A stretch of 64,000 nucleotides of DNA from Halorussus pelagicus. GTDB taxonomy: Archaea; Halobacteriota; Halobacteria; Halobacteriales; Haladaptataceae. Of this stretch, positions 8,883-16,478 are shown one piece after another; within the stretch, counting starts at the first letter, position 1, and every line of letters starts with the position of its first letter. Made by a program: the position numbers and the translations under genes. Where the stretch lies: contig NZ_CP035119.1 of assembly GCF_004087835.1 (NCBI RefSeq), forward strand, positions 1,302,001 to 1,366,000, written 5' to 3'. The notes below the pieces were generated by a model that worked only from the letters and a program-made list of their open reading frames with translations, was not told the DNA's origin and ran no database searches.

Positions 8883-9374
8883 CTGTTCGGAATTGTCGGG
8901 AAGGTCGTCCTCGTCAGCGAACTCTGAGAGTTGGTGGTTCGCCATTCGTTTTGATCGAGTTTCGTCCGCATTAGCTGACTCAGTCACGTCAGTATCGACC
9001 CGGACAGTCACCGATGACGAGTTCGACGACCGAATCGAATAGAGCAGACCGGCCCATCCGACTACAATCGAAATGAACGAAAAGCACGCAGCAGCGACAG
9101 CGCTGTACATACCTGCAATTCCCCTCGAACCCCCTGCGGCCACCTGAAATCCGACCCGCTCGTCCGTCGTCGTCGCGTCCTTCGCCAGACGGTCAAAACG
9201 AAACGCTTTCTCCATCCCAAAATACCACGCTTCGTCAATCATGATAAGCCCGACAGCACCAAAAACAACTGTAAAGCCGAAGAGAACGGAGACCCACCAG
9301 TATCGTTGAAGCCACGTTCGCCGGAAACGACCAATCCTATCGAGTACGTGAGAGAGCGTTTCTCGACAGTCCAT
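8829..9374 (-). CDS. Hypothetical membrane protein, two predicted TM segments
   Basis: Protein of 181 residues with hydrophobic segments at about 26-46 (WWVSVLFGFTVVFGAVGLIMI) and 90-112 (YSAVAAACFSFISIVVGWAGL), and an acidic C-terminal domain of about 65 residues. The DNA is clearly less GC-rich than its neighbours, and the 3' end overlaps the phosphate transporter gene by 54 bases. Both facts fit later arrival. I recognise no family. Confidence 0.65.
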   Translation of the reverse strand: MDCRETLSHVLDRIGRFRRTWLQRYWWVSVLFGFTVVFGAVGLIMIDEAWYFGMEKAFRFDRLAKDATTTDERVGFQVAAGGSRGIAGMYSAVAAACFSFISIVVGWAGLLYSIRSSNSSSVTVRVDTDVTESANADETRSKRMANHQLSEFADEDDLPDNSEQLPDHLDDREDTVADADC

Positions 9375-9401
9375 GGGTCGGTGTAAAGTACGACTCGTAG
9401 C

Positions 9402-10805
9402 TCAACTTTCCGTCTCGACGCCGTTCTCGAACTCGGACTCTTCGTCCGGTTCGGCTTCGGCGCGCTCGGCGGCGTCGAGTTTCGTCACGCGAGCCTTCAT
9501 GATGCGGGTGTTCTCGACCTGTTCGACGTGGAGGCGAACGCCGTCGTAGGTGATGTCTTCTCCCTCCTCGACAAGTCGGCCCGCGCGGTTGAAGATGAAC
9601 CCGGCGATGGTCTCGAACTCCTCGCCCTCGGGGAGTTCGATGTCCAGCGCCTCGTTGACCTCGTCGATGTTGAGTTCGCCCTGCACGATGATGGTCTCGT
9701 CGTCCACGTACTCGATGGGTTCTTCTTCCTCGCCTTCGAGGATGTCGCCGACGATTTCCTCCACCATGTCCTCCATCGTGACCAGCCCCTCGGTGGTGCC
9801 GAACTCGTCGATGACGATGACCATCTGCATGCGGTTCTCGCGCATCTCGGCCAGCAGTTCGTCCACGTTCTTGCTCTCGGGGACGTGGAGGGTTGGCTGA
9901 ATAACGTCGTCGAGTTCGAGTTCGTCGTGTTCGCCGTAGGTCTGTTCCCGGACCAAATCGCGGATGTGGATGACGCCGATGACGTTGTCGAGGCTTCCCT
10001 CGTAGACGGGAACGCGCTCGTGGCCGCTCTGGACCAGCGTCTCGATTGCCTCCTCGATGGTCGCGGTCTGGGGCACCGCCGTCATGTCGAGGCGCGGAGT
10101 CATGACCTCCTTGGCGATGGTGTTGTTGAACCGGAAGATGCGCTGAAGCATCTCGCGCTCGTCCTCTTCGAGGACGCCCTCGCGCTCGCCGGTCTCGATC
10201 ATGTCCTGAATCTCATCGCGGGTGACGTAGGATGTCTCGATGGCCGACCGACCGCCGGTCACCTTGTTGACGACGCGCGTGAGGTAGTCGAAGAGGACGA
10301 CCAGCGGGAGGAGGACGTACTCCGACAGTTTCAGCGGGCGGGCGATGCGGAGCGCCCACGATTCGGTGTTCTCGACGGCATAGGACTTCGGAGCGCTCTC
10401 GCCGAACAGGAGAACGATAGCCGTGATACCGAAGGTGGCAACGGCGACTGCCTGACCCTGTGCCATGTGAAGCGCGAGGACGCCTGTCGCTATCGAGGAC
10501 ATCGCAATGTTGACGATGTTGTTGCCCACGAGAATGGTAATGAGCAACCGGTGCGGGTCCGACTTGAGTGCCGCGACGGTCTCGGATCCGGGGACGCCGT
10601 CGTCCACGAGCGCGTCAATTCTATGCTTTGCGATGGAGAACATCGCAATCTCCGAGGAGGAGAAAAAGGCCGAGAGACCGATGAGGACGACGATGGTGAG
10701 CGTTCCCCCCCACGTAATCATCTCTTCCGTGACCTCGAAGCCTAACACTTGCGCTAGCGGGGTCAGTCCCATAGACGCGACCGTATACATCGGGAGTGGC
10801 ACCAT
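9402..10805 (-). CDS. CNNM/CorC-like hemolysin-family transporter (DUF21 + CBS pair + CorC_HlyC)
   Basis: Protein of 467 residues. A DUF21 membrane domain (about 20-200, FFSSSEIAMFSIAKHRIDAL and GESAPKSYAVEN) is followed by a CBS pair (about 225-345, EVMTPRLDM and ...IDEFGTTEGLVTMEDMVEEIVGDI), and then a CorC_HlyC domain with GFIFNRAGRL. The family is linked to magnesium or other divalent cation efflux with nucleotide control through the CBS pair. ATG 10805 is preferred over the TTG at 10817; ATG 10772 is also possible. An AT-rich box lies about 40 bases upstream. Confidence 0.9.
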   Translation of the reverse strand: MVPLPMYTVASMGLTPLAQVLGFEVTEEMITWGGTLTIVVLIGLSAFFSSSEIAMFSIAKHRIDALVDDGVPGSETVAALKSDPHRLLITILVGNNIVNIAMSSIATGVLALHMAQGQAVAVATFGITAIVLLFGESAPKSYAVENTESWALRIARPLKLSEYVLLPLVVLFDYLTRVVNKVTGGRSAIETSYVTRDEIQDMIETGEREGVLEEDEREMLQRIFRFNNTIAKEVMTPRLDMTAVPQTATIEEAIETLVQSGHERVPVYEGSLDNVIGVIHIRDLVREQTYGEHDELELDDVIQPTLHVPESKNVDELLAEMRENRMQMVIVIDEFGTTEGLVTMEDMVEEIVGDILEGEEEEPIEYVDDETIIVQGELNIDEVNEALDIELPEGEEFETIAGFIFNRAGRLVEEGEDITYDGVRLHVEQVENTRIMKARVTKLDAAERAEAEPDEESEFENGVETES

Positions 10806-10912
10806 TCGACAACCCAACTTGATAGTGGACGGGATTAACTCTTTATTCTTTTCCTCCGAGATGACGTGAGACTGCCGCGAGCGAAGACCTTACCAGCGAT
10901 TCGACCCAACAA

Positions 10913-11218
10913 ATGGGTATGAGCCAGTCAGCGACCGGCGGGTCGGCGATTACGCTGTACCGCTTGCAGGCGTGTCCGTTCTGCGAGCGCGTGGTCCGGA
11001 AGCTCCAGGAGTACGACCTCGACTACCAGTCGCGCTTCGTGGAGCCGATGCACAGCGACCGAAACGTCGTCAAGCGAATTTCGGGTAAGCGGACCGTCCC
11101 GGCCATCGTGGACGAGAACACGGGCGTCACGATGAGCGAGAGCGCAAACATCGTGGAATACGTGGAGAACACGTACGGCGACGGTGCCGAGGCGGCTTCC
11201 GCGGGAGGCGACGACTGA
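10913..11218 (+). CDS. Glutaredoxin / GST N-terminal domain protein
   Basis: Thioredoxin-fold protein of 101 residues with the redox motif CPFC in RLQACPFCERVVRKL and the cis-proline region KRTVPAIVDE, then the GST-like SESANIVEYVENTYG. It would carry out thiol-disulfide exchange in the cytoplasm; haloarchaea use gamma-glutamylcysteine instead of glutathione. It shares one base with the start of the next gene (TGATG), so the two are almost surely translated from one message. ATG 10919 is an alternative start. Confidence 0.9.
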   Translation: MGMSQSATGGSAITLYRLQACPFCERVVRKLQEYDLDYQSRFVEPMHSDRNVVKRISGKRTVPAIVDENTGVTMSESANIVEYVENTYGDGAEAASAGGDD

Positions 11219-11772
11219 TGGTGGACTTCGAGGTCGTTTCCCTGCCAGATACCGACCACGTCGCCGAGGGCGACACTGCGCCGGACTTCACCCGACCGCT
11301 GGTCAACGACGAGTTCTGGGCCGACGCCGCGCTCTCGGAGTTGACCGACGAGGGACCGGTCCTGCTCGTCTTCTTCACGATGGATGGAGCGTTTCCCGCG
11401 ACGTACATGTGGAACGAGATTGGGGACCGTGAGTTGGGTAGCGAGGCGCAACGCGCCTCGGATGCGAGCGGTGAAACCGCGAGCGAGGGCGAACTCACTG
11501 TCGTCGGTCTCTCTATCTCGGACCCCTACGCGCACAAGCAACTCATCGAGGAGCGCGGAATCGACTACCGACTCTTCTCGGACCCGCAGAACGGCGTCGC
11601 CGAGGAGTACGGCATCGTCAACGACCTCGACGGGATGGCGGGTGTGAGCGAACCTCGACCCGCCGTCTTCCTGCTAGACGAGGACCGAACCGTCGAGTAC
11701 GCGTGGGTCGCCGAGGAGTGGCCCGACTTCCCCGACTACGACGAAGTCGAGGACGCCATCGAGTCGAGATAA
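11218..11772 (+). CDS. Redoxin-domain (AhpC/TSA-like) protein lacking cysteine
   Basis: Peroxiredoxin-like fold of 184 residues: GDTAPDFTRPLV, then VLLVFFTMDGAFPATYMWNE where a peroxiredoxin would have its peroxidatic Cys (P-x3-T/S-x2-C), then DPYAHKQLIEERGIDYRLFSDPQNGVAEEYGI. There is no cysteine anywhere in the protein, so it cannot use standard peroxiredoxin chemistry. Its pairing with the glutaredoxin-like gene suggests a shared process. Residues 76-90 (EAQRASDASGETASE) come from the palindromic element shared with the S9 peptidase and GlyRS. Confidence 0.87.
   Translation: MVDFEVVSLPDTDHVAEGDTAPDFTRPLVNDEFWADAALSELTDEGPVLLVFFTMDGAFPATYMWNEIGDRELGSEAQRASDASGETASEGELTVVGLSISDPYAHKQLIEERGIDYRLFSDPQNGVAEEYGIVNDLDGMAGVSEPRPAVFLLDEDRTVEYAWVAEEWPDFPDYDEVEDAIESR
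11443..11484 (+). repeat. EAQRAS palindromic element, copy B (inside redoxin gene)
   Basis: Begins GAGGCGCAACGCGCCTCGG, identical to copies A and C for 19 bases. A second hairpin GCGGT-GAA-ACCGC follows. Read in frame as EAQRASDASGETAS between GDRELGS and GELTVVGL. Confidence 0.85.
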
Positions 11773-11803
11773 CGCCGGAGAGTACGGTGAGTTCCGAGTG
11801 TGA

Positions 11804-11887
11804 GACCCCAACTGGAACAACAAGCGCTCGTACTACGACGGCGACGCGGCGGTGCAGGCCACCGGCGTCCCGAGCGCGTTCTACTGA
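11804..11887 (+). pseudogene. Possible 3' remnant of a coding sequence
   Basis: After an in-frame TGA at 11801, the frame reads DPNWNNKRSYYDGDA then AVQATGVPSAFY and stops at 11885-11887. Codon use is haloarchaeal, but there is no start codon and only 27 codons. It looks like the end of a lost gene. The parent family is not recognised. Confidence 0.25.
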
Positions 11888-11935
11888 GCGGCCACAGACG
11901 CTACGCTTTTTTCCGCAGGTTCCCGAGATAGCCCC

Positions 11936-12538
11936 ATGACCGAGCCAATCGAACGAGCGGCGAACGCGATTCGTGACGGCGAACTTGTCGTCTACCCGAC
12001 CGAGACGGTGTACGGTCTCGGCGCGGACGCACTGAGCGAGACAGCGGTCGAGCGCGTCTTCGAAGCGAAGGGCCGGTCGCGCGACAAGCCGGTTTCGCTT
12101 GGGGTCCCCGACGTAGAGTCGGCGCTGGCGTACGTCCGCGTGACCGACCGTGAAGAGCGATTCATGCGCGAGTTCCTGCCTGGTCCCGTCACCGTCCTCT
12201 GCGAGAAGCGCGAGGCGGTTCCGGACGCACTGACCAGCGGGCGCTCGCGGGTGGGCGTTCGCGTGCCCGACCACGAGGTCGCGCTCGCGCTTCTGCGCGA
12301 GGTCGCGCCCGTCACGGCCACGAGCGCGAACGTGAGCGGGCGACCGAGCGCGACCCGACCCGCCGACCTCGACAGCGAGATTCGGGACGCGGCGGCGGTC
12401 GTCCTCGACGGCGGGGAGACCGGCGGCACGGGGAGTACGGTCGTGAACGTCGAAGCGGAGACCATCGTGCGCGAGGGACCGAACGCCGACGAGGTGCGGT
12501 CATGGCTCGACGCGAACGACGGCTCAGAGGCCCAGTAG
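11936..12538 (+). CDS. Threonylcarbamoyl-AMP synthase, YrdC/TsaC-type
   Basis: Makes L-threonylcarbamoyl-AMP from threonine, bicarbonate and ATP, the first step to t6A37 in tRNAs that read ANN codons. The 200-residue protein is a single YrdC domain without the extra Sua5 domain. Visible motifs are VVYPTETVYGLGADAL, AKGRSRDKPVSLGV and VTATSANVSGRPS. ATG 11936 starts right before the domain. Its last 15 bases overlap, tail to tail, the Cas4-like gene. Confidence 0.93.
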   Translation: MTEPIERAANAIRDGELVVYPTETVYGLGADALSETAVERVFEAKGRSRDKPVSLGVPDVESALAYVRVTDREERFMREFLPGPVTVLCEKREAVPDALTSGRSRVGVRVPDHEVALALLREVAPVTATSANVSGRPSATRPADLDSEIRDAAAVVLDGGETGGTGSTVVNVEAETIVREGPNADEVRSWLDANDGSEAQ

Positions 12539-13192
12539 CGACCGCAACGACCGGGTTTTGACGCCGCACTCCGCGCGATAGTCGCAGGCGTCGCATTTGG
12601 CGTCGCTCGTCAGGCGCGGCGGCGGGCCGTCGAGCGACCGCACGGCGTTCACCGCGGTCCGATAGGCCGCCTTCCGGCGGGTGTCGATGCGCACCTCCCG
12701 AACGACGCCGTGGGCGGGGTACTCCACGAACGCGCGCTCGACCGACTGCTCGAACGCCCACGAGAGCGCCTTCGCGGCGGCGACGGCCCGGACCGATTGG
12801 GGTTCCCAGACGCCCTGTTCGGGCGGGTCGCCAGTGAAGACCATCGCGGGCGTGGGCGCGTCGAGCGAGAGGACCTTGTGGACGACGCCCCGGCAGTCCT
12901 TGCCCTCGGTCAGGCGCTCGCGCTCGCTCGGGTCCCGAATCTCGGGCCACGCGGCGTCGAAGCGCCGACGAGCGTACTCCAAATTCGACCGGAACTCGTC
13001 GGGCGAGACTGCCAGCGGCAGGTCAGCGAGGTCGTCATCGGGACCCGCGAGCAGGTCGCCGTACCGGAACGCGAGGTCTCGGCGCTCGGCCACCTCGTCG
13101 GGCACCTCGAAGTCGTCCTCGCGCCGACGGTAGTACAACTTCCGCGGGCAGTAGGCCGCGGTTTCGAGTTCGCTGAACGGAATCTTCGACAC
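12524..13192 (-). CDS. Cas4-like PD-(D/E)XK nuclease (no CRISPR locus present)
   Basis: Protein of 222 residues from GTG 13192 (VSKIPFSELETAAYCPRKLYYRR). The single N-terminal Cys in AAYCPRKLYYRR and the C-terminal CDACDYRAEC are laid out like the four iron-sulfur ligands of Cas4/RecB-family nucleases. EYPAHGVVREVRIDTRRKAA may hold nuclease residues. Cas4 proteins cut DNA and help acquire spacers, but solo Cas4-like genes are common in archaea. There is no cas gene or array in this window, so a repair role is at least as likely. An upstream extension to 13468 reads through repetitive DNA and is rejected. Confidence 0.8.
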   Translation of the reverse strand: MSKIPFSELETAAYCPRKLYYRRREDDFEVPDEVAERRDLAFRYGDLLAGPDDDLADLPLAVSPDEFRSNLEYARRRFDAAWPEIRDPSERERLTEGKDCRGVVHKVLSLDAPTPAMVFTGDPPEQGVWEPQSVRAVAAAKALSWAFEQSVERAFVEYPAHGVVREVRIDTRRKAAYRTAVNAVRSLDGPPPRLTSDAKCDACDYRAECGVKTRSLRSLLGL

Positions 13193-13500
13193 GGGAACGG
13201 TTCGTCCCGGCTTCGGGGATAAATCTTGACCAACTACGCCGTTGGGAGAGAACGGAAAATATTGCTCACGGTGACGAGTCGCCAGCGAGCGACCGAGTGA
13301 AACGAGGGCGCGAGCGGACGCTCGGCCGACCAACCGCCAGCAGGCGCTCCGCCGAACAACCGCCAGCGGGCACTCGGTGCCACAATCCACCAGCGGACGC
13401 CCCGCTGACCAACCACCAGCGAACGCCCCACGGAAACACCGACACACGACGAGCGTCCGCGCGAGCACCGCGAGCGCGGTTCACCGCGAGCGAAGCGAGC
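13193..13500. repeat. Repeat-rich intergenic DNA with degenerate 26-bp tandem units
   Basis: Four imperfect head-to-tail units occupy 13328-13353, 13354-13381, 13382-13406 and 13407-13432. Their shared core is CAACCGCCAGCGG followed by a GCxCC-type end. A related CGCCAGCGAGCGACC lies upstream at about 13280. Short GAGCGAAGCGAGCGG-type motifs follow at 13487-13501. No spacers and no coding potential are seen. Confidence 0.55.
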
Positions 13501-13635
13501 GGACCAAGGGACCGTCGAAAGAGCGTCCGAACGGAGTGAGGACCGACTGAGGCGGTGACGCCGGTTTTTGGTCGAGCTTTTGCCAGCGAGGGAGCGTCTG
13601 AGCCGGAGGCTCAGACGCGACCGAGCGCAGCAAAA
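13501..13635 (-). repeat. Intergenic structured element, copy 1 (3' of the HTH gene)
   Basis: Lies just past the stop codon of the minus-strand gene at 13642. Blocks shared with copy 2 (41069-41188): GGACCAAGG, TCGAA, GGTGACGCCG, a T5 run, TTTTGCCAG, GACCG and CAGCAAAA. Near one end is a perfect 11-bp hairpin, GCGTCTGAGCC (13594-13604), loop GGA, then its complement (13608-13618). As a transcript feature of the upstream gene it would be a 3' UTR structure. Confidence 0.75.
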
Positions 13636-13641
13636 GGTCGT

Positions 13642-14244
13642 TTAGAATGAGACGTTCGTCTCCATCCCCTCGGTCGCGTCGTCCAACCCGTCCTGTTCGA
13701 CGCCCTCGGTCAGTCGCTCGGAGAGGTCGCCGTCCTGTAGAATTGTCTCGAACTCGTTACGGAATCGGTCGTTGACAGTGCGTCGCTCCTGTTGGGTCTC
13801 GACGACGCTGCGGTAGCGCCGGACCGTCGATTCGCTCACGTCGAGTTCGTCGGCGCACTCGGCGGTCGAGGCGTCGGCGTCGAGGAGGTCCCGGAGGGCG
13901 TCCATGTCGAACGGGGCGTCCTCGTCGGCGTCGCGCACGAGGTGGAGGTCGATGCGGGCGCGGGCGACCGTCTTCCCGAGCGAGGCGTCACCGAGTTCGC
14001 GGGCGATTTCGGCGTCGGAGTCGTCCGCGTAGAAGCGGCGGACGACGGTCACGAGGTCCTCGTCGGAGAGCGTCGTCCCGAAGTCGTAGCGGTCGCGCAT
14101 TCGCCCGACTACGTCTTCGAGACGCTCGTCGATGGCCGTCTCCGAACTCAGCGAGCCGTGCGTCTCCGCTTGGCTCTCGGTGACGGTGGATTCGTCGGTG
14201 ACATCCATGAAGATGTCCCGGAGTTCCTCTGTCTTCTCGTCCAT
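13642..14244 (-). CDS. HTH-containing haloarchaeal protein (conditioned medium-induced protein 4-like)
   Basis: Acidic protein of 200 residues from ATG 14244 (MDEKTEELRDIFMDVT). Two helix-turn-helix-like stretches are visible: DDSDAEIARELGDASLGKTVARARIDL with a following helix, and DASTAECADELDVSESTVRRY, the latter typical of DNA-binding HTHs. I recall this family being annotated as conditioned medium-induced protein 4 in haloarchaea; the biochemical role is unknown, probably regulatory. The open frame extends to 14502, but that part is not acidic and overlaps the bioY promoter. Confidence 0.8.
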   Translation of the reverse strand: MDEKTEELRDIFMDVTDESTVTESQAETHGSLSSETAIDERLEDVVGRMRDRYDFGTTLSDEDLVTVVRRFYADDSDAEIARELGDASLGKTVARARIDLHLVRDADEDAPFDMDALRDLLDADASTAECADELDVSESTVRRYRSVVETQQERRTVNDRFRNEFETILQDGDLSERLTEGVEQDGLDDATEGMETNVSF

Positions 14245-14359
14245 TATTCTACGATGTGGGTGGGTCGTGGCGGTAATATAAAAACGTGGCGGCGGGGAGC
14301 GCGGCGCGCGAGCGCTGTCAACCGAAGCCCTCTTTCCAGTTGACGGACCACGGAGGAGT

Positions 14360-14941
14360 ATGAGTACGGACACGGCCTCGGTCGAGTTAGTCGGCGAAGC
14401 GACCGCCGAGAACGTCGCGCGCGCGGCCCTGCTGGCCGCGCTCACCGGAGCGTTGGCGTACGTCTCGTTCCCGAATCCCTTCTCGCCAGCGCCGGTGAGC
14501 ATGCAGGTCCTCGGCGTCTTCCTCGCCGGACTCCTGCTCGGGCCGCGCTGGGGAGGTCTCTCGATGGGACTGTACCTGCTGACCGGCGCGGTCGGCGCGC
14601 CGGTGTTCGCGGGCGGGTCGGCGGGCGCCGGGGCGCTCCTCGGGCCGACCGGAGGCTACCTCTGGTCGTACCCCGTCGCGGCGTTCGTCGTCGGCGCAGT
14701 CGCCCACGGCGGTCTCCGACTCCGAGACTCCGTTCCTCGGAGCATCCCGCGACTCGTCGGCGCGATGGTCGTCGGGACCGCGGTCATCTACGCCTTCGGC
14801 GTGGTCGGCATGTCGCTCGTCCTCAACATGGGACTTCAAGAGGCGTTCCTCGCGGGAGCGGCCGCGTTCATCCCCGCCGAGGCGTTCAAAATCGCGGCCG
14901 CGGTCGGCGTCGTCCGGAGCGACCAAATCGTCGCCGAGTAG
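14360..14941 (+). CDS. bioY: Biotin transporter substrate-binding subunit BioY
   Basis: S-component of the biotin energy-coupling factor transporter. It has 193 residues with about six hydrophobic segments and the BioY signatures ALTGALAYVSFPNPFSPAPVSMQVLGVFLAGLLLGPRWG and GLYLLTGAVGAPVFAGGSAG. It binds biotin in the membrane and hands it over through the BioMN module encoded next. The gene starts at ATG 14360 and is followed, 18 bases after its stop, by bioM. It is divergent from the HTH gene. Confidence 0.95.
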   Translation: MSTDTASVELVGEATAENVARAALLAALTGALAYVSFPNPFSPAPVSMQVLGVFLAGLLLGPRWGGLSMGLYLLTGAVGAPVFAGGSAGAGALLGPTGGYLWSYPVAAFVVGAVAHGGLRLRDSVPRSIPRLVGAMVVGTAVIYAFGVVGMSLVLNMGLQEAFLAGAAAFIPAEAFKIAAAVGVVRSDQIVAE

Positions 14942-14959
14942 CGCGACGGGGACGACTCC

Positions 14960-15691
14960 ATGATAGAAACTCGAAACGTGGTCCACCGGTACGGGAGCGA
15001 AGACGCGGCCCCGGCAGTCGATGGCGTTTCGCTGTCCATCGCGGACGGCGAGTTCGTCCTGCTGGCGGGCGCGAACGGGTCGGGCAAATCCACGCTCGTC
15101 CGGCACTTCAACGGCCTGCTCGAACCGGACGATGGCGAAGTGTTGGTTGACGGGACGCCGGTCGCCGAAGACCTCGTGGCGGCCCGAACCGGCGTCGGGA
15201 TGGTGTTCCAGCAACCCCGCGACGGATTCGTCTCGGCGACGGTCGGCGCGGACGTGGCGTTCGGTCCCGAGAATCTGGGACTCGCCCGCGAGGAGATAGA
15301 CCGCCGCGTCGAGGACGCACTCGCCGCGGTGAACATGGCGGGCAGGCACAAGGAGCGAATCGACGAACTCTCGGGCGGCGAGCGCGAGCGCGTCGCCATC
15401 GCGGGGGCCGTGGCGATGGACCCCGACCACCTCGTGCTGGACGAACCGTTCACGGGACTCGATGCGCCAGCGCGCGAGTCGGTGGTCGAGCAGTTGCGAA
15501 GCCTGAAGCAGTCGGGCACGGGCGTCGTCCTCGTGACCCACGACCTGCGGGACGCCTTCGATCTCGCGGACCGAATCGTCGCGCTCGCGGACGGGCAGAT
15601 AGCCGTGGACGCCCCGCCCGCTGACGCCCGCGAGCGCCTTCCCGAACTCGGGATTCGCGTGCCGCCGCGGGAGGGTCACAAAGAACGGTGA
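14960..15691 (+). CDS. bioM: ECF transporter ATP-binding subunit BioM
   Basis: ATPase that powers biotin uptake with BioN and BioY. It has 243 residues. Walker A is GANGSGKST (about 36-44), the signature is LSGGERERVAIAGAV, and Walker B is HLVLDEPFTGLD, with the switch histidine in VTHDLRDAF. The ATG at 14960 follows bioY closely, and the stop overlaps the bioN start by four bases (GTGA), a sign of coupled translation. Confidence 0.94.
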   Translation: MIETRNVVHRYGSEDAAPAVDGVSLSIADGEFVLLAGANGSGKSTLVRHFNGLLEPDDGEVLVDGTPVAEDLVAARTGVGMVFQQPRDGFVSATVGADVAFGPENLGLAREEIDRRVEDALAAVNMAGRHKERIDELSGGERERVAIAGAVAMDPDHLVLDEPFTGLDAPARESVVEQLRSLKQSGTGVVLVTHDLRDAFDLADRIVALADGQIAVDAPPADARERLPELGIRVPPREGHKER

Positions 15692-16395
15692 CGTTGAGTT
15701 ATCGCCCCGGCGACTCGTTCGCTCACGGTCTCGACCCCCGGAGCAAACTCGCCTTTCAGGTCGCGTTCGCGGTCGCGGCGTTCGCGCACACGACCCCGCG
15801 GGGCCTGCTCGCGCTGACCGCGGTCGTCGTCGCGGTCCTCGCGGCGTCGGGACTGTCGGCCCGCACGGCGCTGTACGAGTACCGGTTTGTCTTCCCGTTT
15901 CTGCTCGCTGGGCCACTCTTCTCAGCGGCGACGCTCGGCCCGCCGTGGATTCAGTGGGACGCCGGATTCGACACTCTGCTCGCTAGCTATCGGGTCGTCC
16001 TCGTCCTGTTCGTGAGCGCGGCCTACCTCCGAACGACGCCCGTCAGGGACTCGCGGGCGGCGATTCAGCGTCTCGTCCCCGGAAAGGCCGGGCAACTGCT
16101 CGGCATGGGCGTCGGGTTCGTCTTCCGGTTTCTGCCGGTCCTACAGGCCGACCTCCGGCGGATTCGGGACGCCTCGGCCGCGCGACTGGGCGACCAGCAG
16201 TCGCTGGTCGCCCGGATGCAGCGAATCGGTATTTCGGGACTGGCACGGGCGCTCTCGCGGGCCGACCGGTTCGCGCTCGCGCTCCAGGCGCGGTGTTTCG
16301 CGTGGAACCCGACGCTCCCGCCGCTGGCGTTCTCACGGACCGACGCTCCGGTGGTCGCGGCGAGTGTGGCGTTGTTGATGTGGGCGTTGGTCTAA
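15688..16395 (+). CDS. bioN: ECF transporter transmembrane subunit BioN (EcfT)
   Basis: Membrane scaffold of the biotin ECF transporter. It has 235 residues with four to six hydrophobic segments. The N-terminus SFAHGLDPRSKLAFQVAF is typical of EcfT. The coupling helices carry ARG-like motifs that touch the ATPase, here probably DASAARLGDQ and GLARALSRADRFALALQARCF. GTG 15688 overlaps the bioM stop by four bases, so bioY-bioM-bioN form one operon. No biotin synthesis gene is next to it, consistent with biotin uptake. Confidence 0.92.
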   Translation: MTLSYRPGDSFAHGLDPRSKLAFQVAFAVAAFAHTTPRGLLALTAVVVAVLAASGLSARTALYEYRFVFPFLLAGPLFSAATLGPPWIQWDAGFDTLLASYRVVLVLFVSAAYLRTTPVRDSRAAIQRLVPGKAGQLLGMGVGFVFRFLPVLQADLRRIRDASAARLGDQQSLVARMQRIGISGLARALSRADRFALALQARCFAWNPTLPPLAFSRTDAPVVAASVALLMWALV

Positions 16396-16478
16396 ACGAT
16401 AAACTTCGAGTCAGTTTTCGGCCGGGGGAGTGGCCTGAGTCGGTAAAACTTAAGCGAATCGTCTTCCCCGTGTACAAC

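Noticed and set aside
13328-13432. CRISPR array
   Set aside because: The units are head to tail, degenerate, and have no unique spacers between them.
13193-13468. N-terminal extension of the Cas4-like protein
   Set aside because: The added 92 residues are translated repeat DNA (Trp/Arg/Ser-rich); the domain starts right after GTG 13192.
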